NCBI GenBank assembly: GCA_029959555.1
Contig: JASCPI010000017.1
Coordinates: 1-64,000, forward strand
DNA from: Lysobacteraceae bacterium PS02065
GTDB taxonomy: Bacteria; Pseudomonadota; Gammaproteobacteria; Xanthomonadales; Rhodanobacteraceae
Direction of reading: 5' to 3'
DNA length: 64,000 nucleotides
Below, piece after piece: positions 27,837 through 37,500 of this stretch. The notes under the pieces were generated by a model. The model was not told the DNA's origin and ran no database searches. It saw only the letters and a program-made list of their open reading frames with translations. The position numbers were made by a program, and so were the translations under genes. The first letter of the stretch is position 1. Every line of letters begins with the position of its first letter.

Positions 27837-29369
27837 ATGCCCGACATCGTCCTCGCCACGCTCAATGCCCGCTACGCGCACGCCGCGCTCGGCCTGCGCT
27901 ACCTGCGCGCCAACCTCGGCGCGTGGCGCGAGGCGAGCGCGATCCGCGAGTTCGTGATCGGCCAGAAGACCGAGGAGATCCTCGAGAAGCTGCTCGAAGG
28001 CTCGCCGCGCATCGTCGGCCTCGCGGTCTACATCTGGAACGTCGAGGAGACGACGCGGCTCGTCGCGCAGCTCAAGGTGGTCGCGCCCGAGGTGGTCGTC
28101 GTGCTCGGCGGCCCCGAGGTCAGCCACGAGACCGCCGAGCAGCGCATCTGCGCACTCGCCGATTACGTCGTCACGGGCTGGGGCGACGTGAGTTTCGCGA
28201 AACTCGTCGCCGAGCTCATGGCCGGCACGCGTCCGGAGGCGAAGATCATCGCCGGCGTGCAACCGCCGCTCGCGGCGATCGCGTCGCCGTACGCCGAGTA
28301 CACCGACGAGGACGTGCGCCAGCGGCACCTCTACGTCGAGGCCTCGCGTGGTTGCCCGTTCACCTGCGAGTTCTGCCTGTCCGCGCTCGACAAGACCGCC
28401 TGGGCGTTTCCGCTCGAGGCGTTCCTCGCCGACCTCGAAAGCCTGTACGCGCGCGGTGCGCGGCGCTTCAAGTTCGTCGACCGCACGTTCAACCTCAAGG
28501 TCGACACCTCGCTCGCGATCCTCGGCTTCTTCCTCGGCAAGCTCGAGGCCGCGCCCGACGATCCCGTGTTCGTGCACTTCGAGCTGATCCCGGACCATCT
28601 GCCCGAGCGCCTCAAGGAGGCGATCGCACGCTTCCCCGACGGCGCACTGCAGTTCGAGATCGGCATCCAGACCTTCGATCCTGCCGTGCAGGCGCGCGTG
28701 TCGCGACGCCAGAAGAACGAGGTCGCGCAGGCGAATCTCGCCTGGCTGCGTGCGAACACGCGCGCGCACCTGCACGTCGACCTCATCGCGGGTCTGCCCG
28801 GAGAGGGCGTCGACAGCTTTGCCGCAGGCTTCGACAAGCTCGTCGCACTCGCGCCGCACGAGATCCAGTTCGGGATCCTCAAGCGCCTGCGTGGTGCGCC
28901 GATCGCGCGCCACACCGAGACGTTCGGGTTGCGCTTCAGCCCCGATCCGCCGTACACGATCCTCGCCAGCGACGCGATCGACTTCACGACGATGCAGCGC
29001 CTCGTGCGCTTCTCGCGCTACTGGGACATCGTCGCCAACTCGGGACGCTACACGCGCACGCTGCCGGTGCTGCTCGGCGATGCGCCGTTCGTGAACTTCC
29101 TCGCCCTGTCGGACTGGCTGCACGCGCGCACGGGCCAGGCGCACGCGCTCGCACGCGAACGCCTCGTCGGCCTGCTGCACGCGTTCCTCGTCGAGGTGCG
29201 CGGATTCGAGGCCGGCGAGGCCGGCACGGTGCTGGTCGAGGATTACCGCGCGACCGGTGGGCGCACGCGCTTCGACTTCGAACCGCCCGATGCGCCGCGT
29301 GCACCGTCGCCGCGCGCACGCGTGGCCGGCGCGACACCGCCGCGCCAGGCCCGCCACCTGCGTTCGTGA
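27837..29369 (+). CDS. B12-binding domain radical SAM protein (DUF4080 type)
   Basis: 510 residues. The N-terminal cobalamin-binding-like domain (about 1-145) starts MPDIVLATLNARYAHAALG and contains VVVLGGPEVSHE. The radical SAM core follows with the [4Fe-4S] motif CPFTCEFC (Cys173, Cys177, Cys180), then RFKFVDRTFN, FEIGIQTFDP and the C-terminal DUF4080-like region (about 370-510). Such enzymes cleave S-adenosylmethionine and often methylate or rearrange unactivated carbons; the substrate is unknown. ATG 27837 agrees with the conserved N-terminus and the adjacent promoter. It converges with the DUF4442 gene, leaving a 13-base gap. A Pro/Arg-rich tail of about 30 residues is probably disordered. 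Confidence 0.92.
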   Translation: MPDIVLATLNARYAHAALGLRYLRANLGAWREASAIREFVIGQKTEEILEKLLEGSPRIVGLAVYIWNVEETTRLVAQLKVVAPEVVVVLGGPEVSHETAEQRICALADYVVTGWGDVSFAKLVAELMAGTRPEAKIIAGVQPPLAAIASPYAEYTDEDVRQRHLYVEASRGCPFTCEFCLSALDKTAWAFPLEAFLADLESLYARGARRFKFVDRTFNLKVDTSLAILGFFLGKLEAAPDDPVFVHFELIPDHLPERLKEAIARFPDGALQFEIGIQTFDPAVQARVSRRQKNEVAQANLAWLRANTRAHLHVDLIAGLPGEGVDSFAAGFDKLVALAPHEIQFGILKRLRGAPIARHTETFGLRFSPDPPYTILASDAIDFTTMQRLVRFSRYWDIVANSGRYTRTLPVLLGDAPFVNFLALSDWLHARTGQAHALARERLVGLLHAFLVEVRGFEAGEAGTVLVEDYRATGGRTRFDFEPPDAPRAPSPRARVAGATPPRQARHLRS

Positions 29370-29382
29370 TGCCTCGCGCGAG

Positions 29383-29847
29383 TCAGGCCTCGTCGCGCTT
29401 GCGGCGCACGTAGAGCTGCTTGCGCACGCGCGCGACCACCTCGCCTTCGGCGGTGACCACGTCGACCGCCAGCCAACGCAACACCTTGGCGCCGTCCGCG
29501 GCGCCGGCACGCAGCTCGTCGAGCAGCGCGTCGTCGACACGGAACGAGGCGAACACGTCGGCGCGCCCCGGTGCGACGAATTCGATCTCGGCGGCCTTGT
29601 CCCACACCAGGTACTCGCGGCCGAGGCATTCCTTGACGAGGATCATCCAGAACGGATCGGTCATCGCGAACAGGCTGCCGCCGAAGTGCACGCCGACGTA
29701 GTTGAGGTTGTACCAGCGGCGCCGCAGTGCGACGCGCGCGCTGCGCCAGTCGTCACCGACCTCGAGCACACGGATGCCCGTGAACAGGAACGGCGGCCAC
29801 AGGTTCATGAGGCGGCGCAGGCGCTTGGGCGTCATCGTCGGGGGCAT
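29383..29847 (-). CDS. DUF4442 hotdog-fold protein (thioesterase-like)
   Basis: 154 residues. The pattern RLMNLWPPFLFTGIRVLEVGDDWRSARV, then YNLNYVGVHFGGSLFAMTDPFWMILV and IEFVAPGRADVFASFRVDD matches DUF4442 proteins, which adopt the hotdog fold of acyl-CoA thioesterases. The conserved VGVHFGGSLFAMTDP helix region corresponds to the substrate-binding helix. Two starts are possible on the minus strand, 29847 (MPPTMTPKRL) and 29835 (MTPKRL). Likely a cytoplasmic hydrolase of acyl thioesters; substrate unknown. The upstream 549 bases contain REP elements and no gene. Confidence 0.88.
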   Translation of the reverse strand: MPPTMTPKRLRRLMNLWPPFLFTGIRVLEVGDDWRSARVALRRRWYNLNYVGVHFGGSLFAMTDPFWMILVKECLGREYLVWDKAAEIEFVAPGRADVFASFRVDDALLDELRAGAADGAKVLRWLAVDVVTAEGEVVARVRKQLYVRRKRDEA

Positions 29848-30058
29848 CGCATAAGGGCGGCCAGCGTAGCCTGTCGCCGTGGCGACCGGAATCCGCGCAC
29901 CGCACGCGATCGCAGCGCGCGGATGGCTGGACGGCCGCACGGTTGTCCGGGGAAAGTTCGGAGCGAAGGCTGGAAAGCGTTGTCGCGTCAGGCTGCCGGC
30001 GACGAATGCCGGGATGCCGACTCGCTCCCGCGGCAACACGGCATCGAGCTCATTCTTC

Positions 30059-30100
30059 CCTTCTCCCTCCGGAAGAAGGTGGCCCGCAGGGCCGGATGAG
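30059..30100. repeat. REP-like element (CCTTCTCCCTCCGG...GGCCCGCAGGGCC)
   Basis: Two nested stems: CCTTCT/AGAAGG (30059-30064, 30074-30079) and GGCCC/GGGCC (30081-30085, 30089-30093), followed by GGATGAGGG. I recognise this as a common dispersed REP form in xanthomonad-like genomes, usually found between genes. It lies in the 549-base gap between the DUF4442 gene and the M28 peptidase gene; the remainder of the gap shows no gene. Confidence 0.65.
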
Positions 30101-30143
30101 GGTCCGTGATCGCGACGATGATCGGAAGTGGTCTCGATTCCGC

Positions 30144-30181
30144 AGCCTCTCCCCAACCCTTCTCCCGGAGGGAGAGGGGCT
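30144..30181. repeat. second REP-like palindrome (CCTCTCCC...GGGAGAGG)
   Basis: CCTCTCCC (30146-30153) pairs with GGGAGAGG (30170-30177) and an inner TCTCCC/GGGAGA stem (30161-30166, 30170-30175) offers an alternative fold. It is the same CTCTCCC/GAGAGGG family as the element 60 bases upstream, in a head-to-head arrangement typical of REP pairs. Confidence 0.6.
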
Positions 30182-30396
30182 CAAGCGCAACGCCACTGCG
30201 GGAAGGTGCATCGAGCCTTTGAAATCGCGCGATACCGAGCGCTTGGCGCCACCACGCGACAGCTCCGCTGACATCGCGACTCGTTCCGCGGATTTTTCCC
30301 GGATAGTAGTTGGGGGCGGCTGGGCATGACGATCGCCACGGCAAGCGCGGCGGGGGCTCTGGCATGATCGACCGTCTCTTCCACGGGAATCCGTCC

Positions 30397-31824
30397 ATGC
30401 GCCTGCTGCCGCTCGCGTTCGCGTTGTTCGCCACCACCACCTTCGCTGCGGACACGCCGACGACGATCCCCGCCGCCGCACTCGAGAACGCCGTGCAGCT
30501 GCGCGAACGCGGCCTCGCCGACACGCTGGCATGGGACATCACCGAAGGCCTCACGACCGAGATCGGCCCGCGCCTCGCCGGCAGCCCGGCCGATGCGGCA
30601 TCGGTGGAATGGATGGTCGCGAAGTTCAAGGCGCTCGGCTTCGACAAGGTCTGGACCGAGCCCGTCACGTATCCGAAGTGGGTGCGTCGCAGCGAGAGCG
30701 CCGCGCTCGTCGCGCCGTTCGCGCAGCCGCTGTACGTGACCGCGCTCGGCAACTCGGCCGGCACGCCGGCCGGCGGATTGACCGCCGAGGTCGTGCGCTT
30801 CGAGTCACTCGACGCGCTCGAGGCCGCCGATGCGGCGACGCTGAAGGGGCGCATCGTCTACGTCGCCAATCCGCGCATGCGCGCGCTGGTCACGGGCGAG
30901 GACTACGGCAAGGGTTCGCGCGTGCGCACGCGCGGACCGTCGCTGGCGTCGCAGAAGGGCGCGGCGGCATTCCTGCTGCGCTCGGTCGGTTCGGACAACA
31001 ACCGCACGCCGCACACCGGCGTGACCACGTTCGCCGAAGGCGTGCAGGCGATCCCGGCCGCCGCGCTGTCGAACCCCGATGCCGATCTGCTCGAGGCCGC
31101 GTTCAAGCGCGGCAAGCCGGTCAGCGTGCGCCTCGCGCTCGACTGCGGCACCGAGGGTACGTACACGGGTGCCAACGTGATCGCCGAGATCACGGGCCAC
31201 GGCAAGGGCAAGGACTACGTGCTGACCGGCGGCCACCTCGATTCATGGGATCTCGGTACCGGTGCGATCGACGACGCCTCGGGCGTCGCGATCACGACGG
31301 CGGCCGCGCACCTCGTCGGCCAGCTGCCGAAGCGTCCGAAGCGCAGCATCCGCGTCGTCGCGTTCGCGAACGAGGAGGCCGGCCTGTTCGGCGGCAAGGC
31401 CTACGCCGAGACGCACCGCAAGGACATCGCGCACACGATCCTCGGCGCCGAATCCGACGCGGGCGCCGACCGCATCGTCAAGCTCACGGCGACCGTGAAG
31501 CCGTCCGCGCGCGGCGCGATCGACGCGATCGCGAAGGCGCTCGAACCGCTCGGCGTCGCCTACGACGCGGCTGCGCCGGGCAGCGGTGGCTCGGACCTCT
31601 CGGCGATCCACGCGGTCGGCATGGCCGGCCTGTCGCTGCATCAGGACACGTCGCGCTACTTCGAATGGCACCACACGGCCAACGATACGCTCGACAAGGT
31701 CGACCCCGAGCAGCTGCGCCAGAACGTCGCCGTCTACGCGGTCGCGCTGTACCTCGCCGCGGAAGCGGAAGGCGACTTCGGCTCGAAGCCCGGCGCATTC
31801 GCGAAAGAGCTCGGCGCGCACTGA
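30397..31824 (+). CDS. exported M28-family zinc metallopeptidase
   Basis: 475 residues with signal peptide [20 protein letters not shown]-like insert (about 130-245) precedes the catalytic domain. Predicted zinc ligands and catalytic residues are His280 ([10 protein letters not shown]), Asp292 (GAIDDASG), catalytic Glu326 and ligand Glu327 (ANEEAGL), Asp354 (ESDAG) and His426 (WHHTAND). All are present, so it should be an active aminopeptidase or carboxypeptidase in the periplasm or outside the cell. ATG 30397 is chosen because the signal peptide starts there; ATG 30364 in frame would put 11 residues before it. The SMR pump gene starts 6 bases after the stop. Confidence 0.92.
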   Translation: MRLLPLAFALFATTTFAADTPTTIPAAALENAVQLRERGLADTLAWDITEGLTTEIGPRLAGSPADAASVEWMVAKFKALGFDKVWTEPVTYPKWVRRSESAALVAPFAQPLYVTALGNSAGTPAGGLTAEVVRFESLDALEAADAATLKGRIVYVANPRMRALVTGEDYGKGSRVRTRGPSLASQKGAAAFLLRSVGSDNNRTPHTGVTTFAEGVQAIPAAALSNPDADLLEAAFKRGKPVSVRLALDCGTEGTYTGANVIAEITGHGKGKDYVLTGGHLDSWDLGTGAIDDASGVAITTAAAHLVGQLPKRPKRSIRVVAFANEEAGLFGGKAYAETHRKDIAHTILGAESDAGADRIVKLTATVKPSARGAIDAIAKALEPLGVAYDAAAPGSGGSDLSAIHAVGMAGLSLHQDTSRYFEWHHTANDTLDKVDPEQLRQNVAVYAVALYLAAEAEGDFGSKPGAFAKELGAH

Positions 31825-31829
31825 CGCCG

Positions 31830-32162
31830 ATGGGCAACGGCGCCTTCCTCGCGATCGCGATCGCCGCCGAGGTGATCGCGACCTCGGCGCTCAAGGCCAG
31901 CGAGGGCTTCACGCGCCTCGTGCCGTCGGTCGTCGTGGTCGCCGGTTACGGCGTCGCGTTCTACTTCCTGTCGCTCGCGCTGCGCACGATCCCGGTCGGC
32001 ATCGCCTACGCGGTGTGGTCCGGCGTCGGCATCGTGCTCGTCGCGGGGATCGCGTGGATCGTGCACGGCCAGGCACTCGATGCCTGGGCCATCCTCGGCA
32101 TCACGCTCATCGTCGCGGGCGTGGCCGTGCTGAACCTGCTGTCGAAGGCCGGCGCGCACTGA
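31830..32162 (+). CDS. small multidrug resistance (SMR) transporter, EmrE/QacE-like
   Basis: 110 residues and four membrane helices, the exact length of EmrE. The essential Glu14 lies in [34 protein letters not shown] and the Trp/Gly pattern of helix 3 are all present, placing it with multidrug (EmrE/QacE) rather than guanidinium (SugE/Gdx) members. It exchanges protons for lipophilic cations across the inner membrane as a dual-topology dimer. It begins 6 bases after the M28 peptidase stop without a strong ribosome site, so it is likely co-transcribed and perhaps coupled to it. Confidence 0.93.
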   Translation: MGNGAFLAIAIAAEVIATSALKASEGFTRLVPSVVVVAGYGVAFYFLSLALRTIPVGIAYAVWSGVGIVLVAGIAWIVHGQALDAWAILGITLIVAGVAVLNLLSKAGAH

Positions 32163-32215
32163 GGCGCGTGGGCTGAAGAGGGCGGTAGCACGCGCGAGAG
32201 GGCGGTGCTTTCGCA

Positions 32216-32610
32216 AGGCACGGCGGAATCACCTGCGGTGGTTCCGCCCTACGCGTGACGCGCTTCTTCGGTAGGGCGGAACCCGCGCAGCGGATTCCGC
32301 CGTGGAACCGTGACAACGTGAGGCTATGCGACAGGTCGGATGCTCGACGCGCTGGATGTTTCGACCAGGCACGGCGGAATCACCTGCGGTGGTTCCGCCT
32401 TACGCGTGACGCGCTTCTTCGGTGGGACGGAACCCGCGAAGCGGATTCCGCCGTGGAACCGTGACAACGTGAGGCTATGCGACAGGTCGGATGCTCGACG
32501 CGCCGGATGCTTCGACCAGGCACGGCGGAATCACCTGCGGTGGTTCCGCCCTACGCGTGACGCGCTTTTTCGGTAGGGCGGAACCCGCGCAGCGGATTCC
32601 GCCATGGAGC
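32216..32610. repeat. three tandem copies of a 151-bp unit, each with two REP palindromes
   Basis: The unit begins at 32216, 32367 and 32518, an exact 151-base period. Each copy has a first palindrome GGCGGAA...TTCCGCC with a CACCTGCGGTG core (32222-32248, 32373-32399, 32524-32550) and a second GGCGGAACCCGCG...TTCCGCC (32275-32301, 32426-32452, 32577-32603). Copies 1 and 2 share a spacer ending GACAGGTCGGATGCTCGACGCG; copy 3 is truncated after the second palindrome. Copies differ at only a few positions. The same palindrome family is at 42459-42530. The whole 482-base gap between the SMR and methyltransferase genes contains no gene. Confidence 0.9.
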
Positions 32611-32644
32611 CGTGACGACGTTCGTCCGCGCGGCGAAGCGCGGA

Positions 32645-34000
32645 TCAGCCGCGTGCGTGGCGGCGCCAGTGTTCGCCGAACGCGATCGCCGCGCTCGCGG
32701 CGATGTTGAGGCTCTCGACCGTGCCGCTGCCCGGGATCGTCAGGCGCAGGTCGGCCGCGGCGGCGAGGGCCTCGTCCATGCCTTCTCCTTCGGCGCCGAA
32801 CACGAGCACGAGGCGGGACGGCAGCTCGGCGTGATAGAGCGCGGTGCCGTCGCGCGGCACGGTCGCGGCGATCGTGTAGTCGGCCTCGCGCAACGCGTCG
32901 AGTGCGTCGTGGGTGGCGTCGATGCGTGCGAGTGCGACGGCTTCCGCACCGCCTTCGGCGACACGCGCCGCGGCGCCCGAGAGGTCGAGCGAGGACGAGG
33001 CCGGCACGATCACGCCGGCGACACCGAAATGCGCGGCGCTGCGCAGCAGCGCGCCGAGGTTGTGCGGGTTGCCGACGCCGTCGAGCCAGACCAGCAGCGA
33101 CGAGGCATTCCCGGCCTGCGTCGCGAGCAGCTCCGTCAGCGCGAGCGGCGCACGGCGCACGATGTCGAAGCACACGCCTTCGTGGTGGCGCGACGCGGTG
33201 AGCTTGTCGAGGTCGCCGGCTTCGACGACGCGGTAGCCGAGGCGCTGCTGCACGCACCATGCGAGCACGGCCTTGAAGGCCGGGATGCGGCTCTCGACGA
33301 GGTAGACCTTGCGCACGTCCTGCGGACGTTTCGCGAACGCGGCGAGGCAGGCGTTGACGCCGTACAGGCGCTGCTCGTTGCCGGGACGCGGCGGGCGAGG
33401 CGGCGCGTCGGCGGCTGCGTGGGGCGCATCATCGCGCGGAGGCGCCGGACGTTGCGTACGTGTGTCGTCCCGCGAGTAAGTGGAACGCGAAGGACGTGTG
33501 TCTTCCCGCGGAGGCGAGGAGCGCGCAGGTCGTGCGTCGTCGCGCGACGACACGGGGCGCGTCGGGCGGGCGTCATCGCGTGACGACATGGGGCGTGCCG
33601 GGCGGGCGTCATCACGCGGAGGCGTGAAGCGCTGCGGTCGTGCGCCATCGCGTGAAGGCGCGGGGCGGAACGGACGTGCGTCGTCGCGGGGCGTCACCGG
33701 GGCCGGCGTCTTCCGGCGCGGCGTGTCGGCCGGGTGGGGCCGATCCTGTGCGGCGTCGTGTGCGGCGACGGGGGCAGCCGACTCTGGACGCGTCGGACGA
33801 TCTTCCTCGCGGGTACGCGACGGCGCGGAGGTCTTCCAGGGCCCGCCCCTCTCCTGGCGCGGTGGCCGCGAGAACACGTCGTCGACGTCGTCCGCAGGCG
33901 TGCGTTCGCGCGGCGTGTCGTCGTTTGGGCGTGGCGACGACGGCGTCTTCCACGGCGATGCGCCGGGCGGCTTGCCGGGCCGGGTGGGGCGGTCACTCAT
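32645..34000 (-). CDS. TrmH/SpoU-family RNA 2'-O-methyltransferase with repetitive disordered N-terminus
   Basis: 451 residues. Residues about 205-451 are a complete SpoU enzyme: substrate-binding domain (YGVNACLAAFAKRPQDVRKVYL), then the SPOUT knot with motif 1 DGVGNPHNLGALLRSA, motif 2 LVLVFGAEGEGM and motif 3 LTIPGSGTVESLNIAASAAIA. It should methylate ribose in rRNA or tRNA using AdoMet; the target is unknown. Residues 1-204 are Pro/Arg/Asp-rich, with eight 12-residue repeats. The start overlaps the end of the acetyltransferase gene by 8 bases, so it is the last gene of the RND operon. Confidence 0.92.
   Translation of the reverse strand: MSDRPTRPGKPPGASPWKTPSSPRPNDDTPRERTPADDVDDVFSRPPRQERGGPWKTSAPSRTREEDRPTRPESAAPVAAHDAAQDRPHPADTPRRKTPAPVTPRDDARPFRPAPSRDGARPQRFTPPRDDARPARPMSSRDDARPTRPVSSRDDARPARSSPPREDTRPSRSTYSRDDTRTQRPAPPRDDAPHAAADAPPRPPRPGNEQRLYGVNACLAAFAKRPQDVRKVYLVESRIPAFKAVLAWCVQQRLGYRVVEAGDLDKLTASRHHEGVCFDIVRRAPLALTELLATQAGNASSLLVWLDGVGNPHNLGALLRSAAHFGVAGVIVPASSSLDLSGAAARVAEGGAEAVALARIDATHDALDALREADYTIAATVPRDGTALYHAELPSRLVLVFGAEGEGMDEALAAAADLRLTIPGSGTVESLNIAASAAIAFGEHWRRHARG
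33401..33688 (-). repeat. eight 36-bp coding repeats (RDDARPxRPxSS)
   Basis: Residues about 105-200 of the methyltransferase consist of eight consecutive 12-residue units of the type RDDARPARPMSS. Units 3 and 4 are nearly perfect; units 6-8 are degenerate (REDTRPSRSTYS, RDDTRTQRPAPP). The frame is kept throughout. Such Arg/Asp/Pro repeats are unstructured and may bind RNA; slippage could change their number between strains. Confidence 0.85.
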
Positions 34001-34550
34001 CGTCGTCTTCCGGGTCGGGTTCCACGAACGGTGGCTTGTCGCGCAGGCGCGCGTACATCGCGATGTCGTGGATCTCGTCGCGCTTGATGAGGGCGCGGCG
34101 GTGCACGCCCTCGAGCACGAAGCCCGATTTCTCGAGCACGCGCGCCGACGCGGTGTTGCCGCTCAGCACGAAGGCCTGCAGGCGTTCGTAGGCGGAATGT
34201 TCGAGCAGGTGGTCGCAGAAGACCGGCACGATGCGGCTCATGAGGCCGCGGCCCCACAGCGAGCGGCCGAGCCAGTAGCCGATCTGCGAGCGGATGCGGT
34301 ATTCGTTGTCGCCGGGGGTCTGGCCGATGCCGCCGACGGCTTCGCCGTCGACGACGATCGCGAACGCGAAACCTTCGCGGGCGACCGGGCCGACCACGAA
34401 GGCTTCGGCGTCGGCACGCGTGTACGGGAACGGGAACCGGTCCGACAGCGCGCGCGAGACCGCTTCGTCGTTGGCGTGGCGCGCGAGCGCTTCGGCGTCT
34501 TCGGCGCGCCAGGGGCGCAGCGTGAAGCCGTCGCCGGTGATCGTCGTCAT
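33993..34550 (-). CDS. GNAT acetyltransferase (RimJ/RimL-like)
   Basis: 185 residues with the GNAT fold: strand LRPWRAEDAEALARHAND, acceptor strand FAIVVDGEAVGGIGQTPG, acetyl-CoA loop IGYWLGRSLWGRGLMSRIV and C-terminal strand VLSGNTASARVLEKSGFVLEGVHRRALIK (in fragments). This subgroup acetylates N-termini of proteins or amines of small molecules; the substrate is unknown. Its ATG overlaps the stop of the RND pump gene (ATGA) and its end overlaps the methyltransferase start by 8 bases, so the four genes form one tightly coupled unit. An acidic tail EPDPEDDDE ends the protein. Confidence 0.88.
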   Translation of the reverse strand: MTTITGDGFTLRPWRAEDAEALARHANDEAVSRALSDRFPFPYTRADAEAFVVGPVAREGFAFAIVVDGEAVGGIGQTPGDNEYRIRSQIGYWLGRSLWGRGLMSRIVPVFCDHLLEHSAYERLQAFVLSGNTASARVLEKSGFVLEGVHRRALIKRDEIHDIAMYARLRDKPPFVEPDPEDDDE

Positions 34551-37500
34551 GCATGTCCTCCCACGGCTGGGGTGCTGGCTTCGAGTTCCTCGAGCTTGCG
34601 CGCGAGGGCTTCCGGCGAACGCGTGAACGGTGCGAGCAGGGCGTAGAACGACGGCACGACGTACAGCGAAAGCAGGGTCGAGAATGCCACGCCGAAGATC
34701 ACCACAACGCCGATCGTCGCACGGCTTGCGGATCCGGGACCGCCCGCGACCACCAGCGGGATCGCGCCCGCGATCGTCGCGACCGAGGTCATGAGGATCG
34801 GGCGCAGGCGCACGGCCGAGGCTTCCGCGATCGCCTCGGCGATGCTGCGACCCTCGTCACGCAACTGGTTGGCGAACTCGACGATGAGGATGCCGTTCTT
34901 CGCGGCGAGGCCGATCAGCATGACGATGCCGATCTGGCTGAACAGGTTGAGCGTGCCGCCGGTCAGCCACAGGCCGATCAGCGCGCCGAGCACGGCCAAC
35001 GGCACGGTCAGCATGATCACGAGCGGGTGGATGAAGCTCTCGAACTGCGCGGCGAGCACGAGGTAGACGATCAGCAACGCCATCGCGAACGTCAGCAGCA
35101 CCGCGCCACCGGCCTTCTTGTACTCGCGCGAGTCGCCCTTGTAGTCGATCTGCGCGGTGCCGGGCAGTTCCTCGGCGGCGGTCTGCTCCATCCACGCGAG
35201 CGCTTCGCCGAGCGAATACCCGGGCACGAGGCCGGCCGACAGCGTGATCGCGCGCAGGCGGTTGAAGCGGTTGAGCTGGCCGGGCTCGGCGAGTTCGTTG
35301 AGGGTGACGAGGTTGGACAGCGGGATCAGCTCGCCGCTGCGCTGCGAGCGCACGTAGAGGTTGTCGAGATCGGCCGGCGAGGCACGACCGTCGCGCTGCG
35401 CCTGCAGCATGACTTCGTACTCCTCGCCGTCCTGCACGTAGGTGGTGACGCGACGCGAGCCCATCATCGTCTCGAGCGTGCGGCCGATCTCCTGCGCGGA
35501 CACGCCGAGGTCGGAGGCGCGCGCGTGGTCGATCTCGACGCGCAGCTGCGGGCGGGTCTCCTTGTAGTCGGAATCGACCGCGAACAGCTTGGGGTTCTGC
35601 TCCATGCGCACGAGCATGCGGTCGCGCCATTCGGCGAGTTCGGTGTAGTCGGGACCGCCGAGCACGACGCGCAACGGCTGGCCGCCGCTGCGCACGAGGC
35701 CGGTGCGCACCGAGGGCAGCGCACGCACGCCGGGAAGGGCGAGCAGGTCCTCGCGCAGCTGGTTGGCGACGTCGGTGGTCGACTCGTCGCGTGCACCCCA
35801 GTCCTTGAGGAACACGGTCGCCTGTGCGGTGTGCATCTCCTCGCCGACGCCCCAGTTGCCGGGCACGCGCGTGTTGACGCGCTCGATCGGGCCCTTGTCG
35901 CCGATCAGGCCGAGCAGGGTCTGTTCGACCTCGTGGATCTGCCCGACCGTGTAGTCGAAGCCGGCGCCTTCGGGACCGGTCACCGAGACCATGAACACGC
36001 CACGGTCCTCGGTCGGCGCGAGCTCGGTCGGCACCACGCGCAGCAGCAGCGCGCTCGCGCCGAACGCGAGCAGCATGAGGACGCCGAACACGATCGGCTT
36101 GCCGCTCGTGCGTTCGACCTGGCGGCGGTAACCGCTCGTGAGCGCGTCGAGGCGACGGTTCACGAACGCGTTGAAGCCCTTGGGCTCGGTATGCGGGCGC
36201 ACGAGCTTGGACGCCATCATCGGCGTCAGCGTCAACGCGACGAACGCCGACAGCGCGACCGCGCCCGCGAGGGTCACCGACAGTTCGCGGAACAGGCGTC
36301 CCGTGTTGCCTTCCATGAAGCCGACCGGCAGGAACACCGCGACGAGCACGGCCGTGGTCGCGATGACCGCGAACGCGACCTGCTGGGTGCCGCGCTTGGC
36401 CGCGACGAGCGTCGGTTCGCCGAGGTCGGCGCGCCGCTGGATGTTCTCGAGCACGACGATCGCGTCGTCGACGACGAGGCCGATGCACAGCACGAGCGCG
36501 AGCAGGGTGAGCAGGTTGATCGTATAGCCGAACGCGTACAGCGCGATGAACGCGGCGATCAGGCATACCGGCACCGTCACGGCCGGGATCAGCGCCGAGC
36601 GCAGGCTGCCGAGGAACAGCAGGATCACCACCACGACGAGCACGCTCGCCTCGACCAGCGTCGCGTAGACGCGTTCGACCGAGGCCTCGATGAACAGCGT
36701 GGTGTCGTAGGCGACGAAGATCTCGGTGCCTTCGGGCAGCGAGGCGCGGATGCGTTCGATCTCCTCGCGGCCGGCGCGCGCGACATCGAGGCTGTTCGCG
36801 GTGGAGGTCTTGACGAGGCCGAGGCCGAGGTTGGGCTGGCCGTTGCTGCGCAGGTAGGAGCGGCGCTCCTCGGCGGCACGCTCGACGCGCGCGACGTCGC
36901 CGAGGCGGATCACGTAGCCGTCGGTGCCCTTGGACAGGGCGAGGCGCGCGAAGTCCTCGGGGGTCTGGTAGCTGCGCTGCACGCGCAGCGTGAAGTCGCG
37001 CGTGTCGGATTCGATGCGGCCGGCCGGCAGCTCGACGTTCTCGGCACGCAGCGCGTTCTCGACGTCGGACACGGCCAGGCCACGCGCCGCGAGCGCCTCG
37101 CGATCGAGCCAGATGCGCATCGCGTAGCGCTGGTTGCCGGCCATCTGCACGCGCGCGACGCCGTCGAGAGCGGACATGCGGTCGACGACGTAGCGCTCGG
37201 CGTAATCGGTCAGTTCGAGCGCGTCCAGCCGGTCGGAGCGCATGTTGAACCAGATGATGACGTCGGCGTCGCTCTCGACCTTGGCGACCTGCGCGGGGTC
37301 GGCCTCCTCGGGCATGCGGTCCTGCACGCGGCTGACCGCGTCGCGCACGTCGTTGGCCGCCGCTTCGATGTCGCGCGACAGGTTGAACTCCATCGACACG
37401 CTGGCGCGGCCGTTCTGGCTGCGCGATTCGATGAGGTCGACGCCCTCGATGCCGGCGAGCGCGTCCTCGAGGATCTGCGTCACGCGCGTCTCGACGACGC

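Noticed and set aside
32216..32610. Regularly spaced repeats considered as a CRISPR array
   Set aside because: Repeats are palindrome pairs with a 151-base period, the spacers are themselves repeated, and there are no cas genes. REP doublets explain it better.
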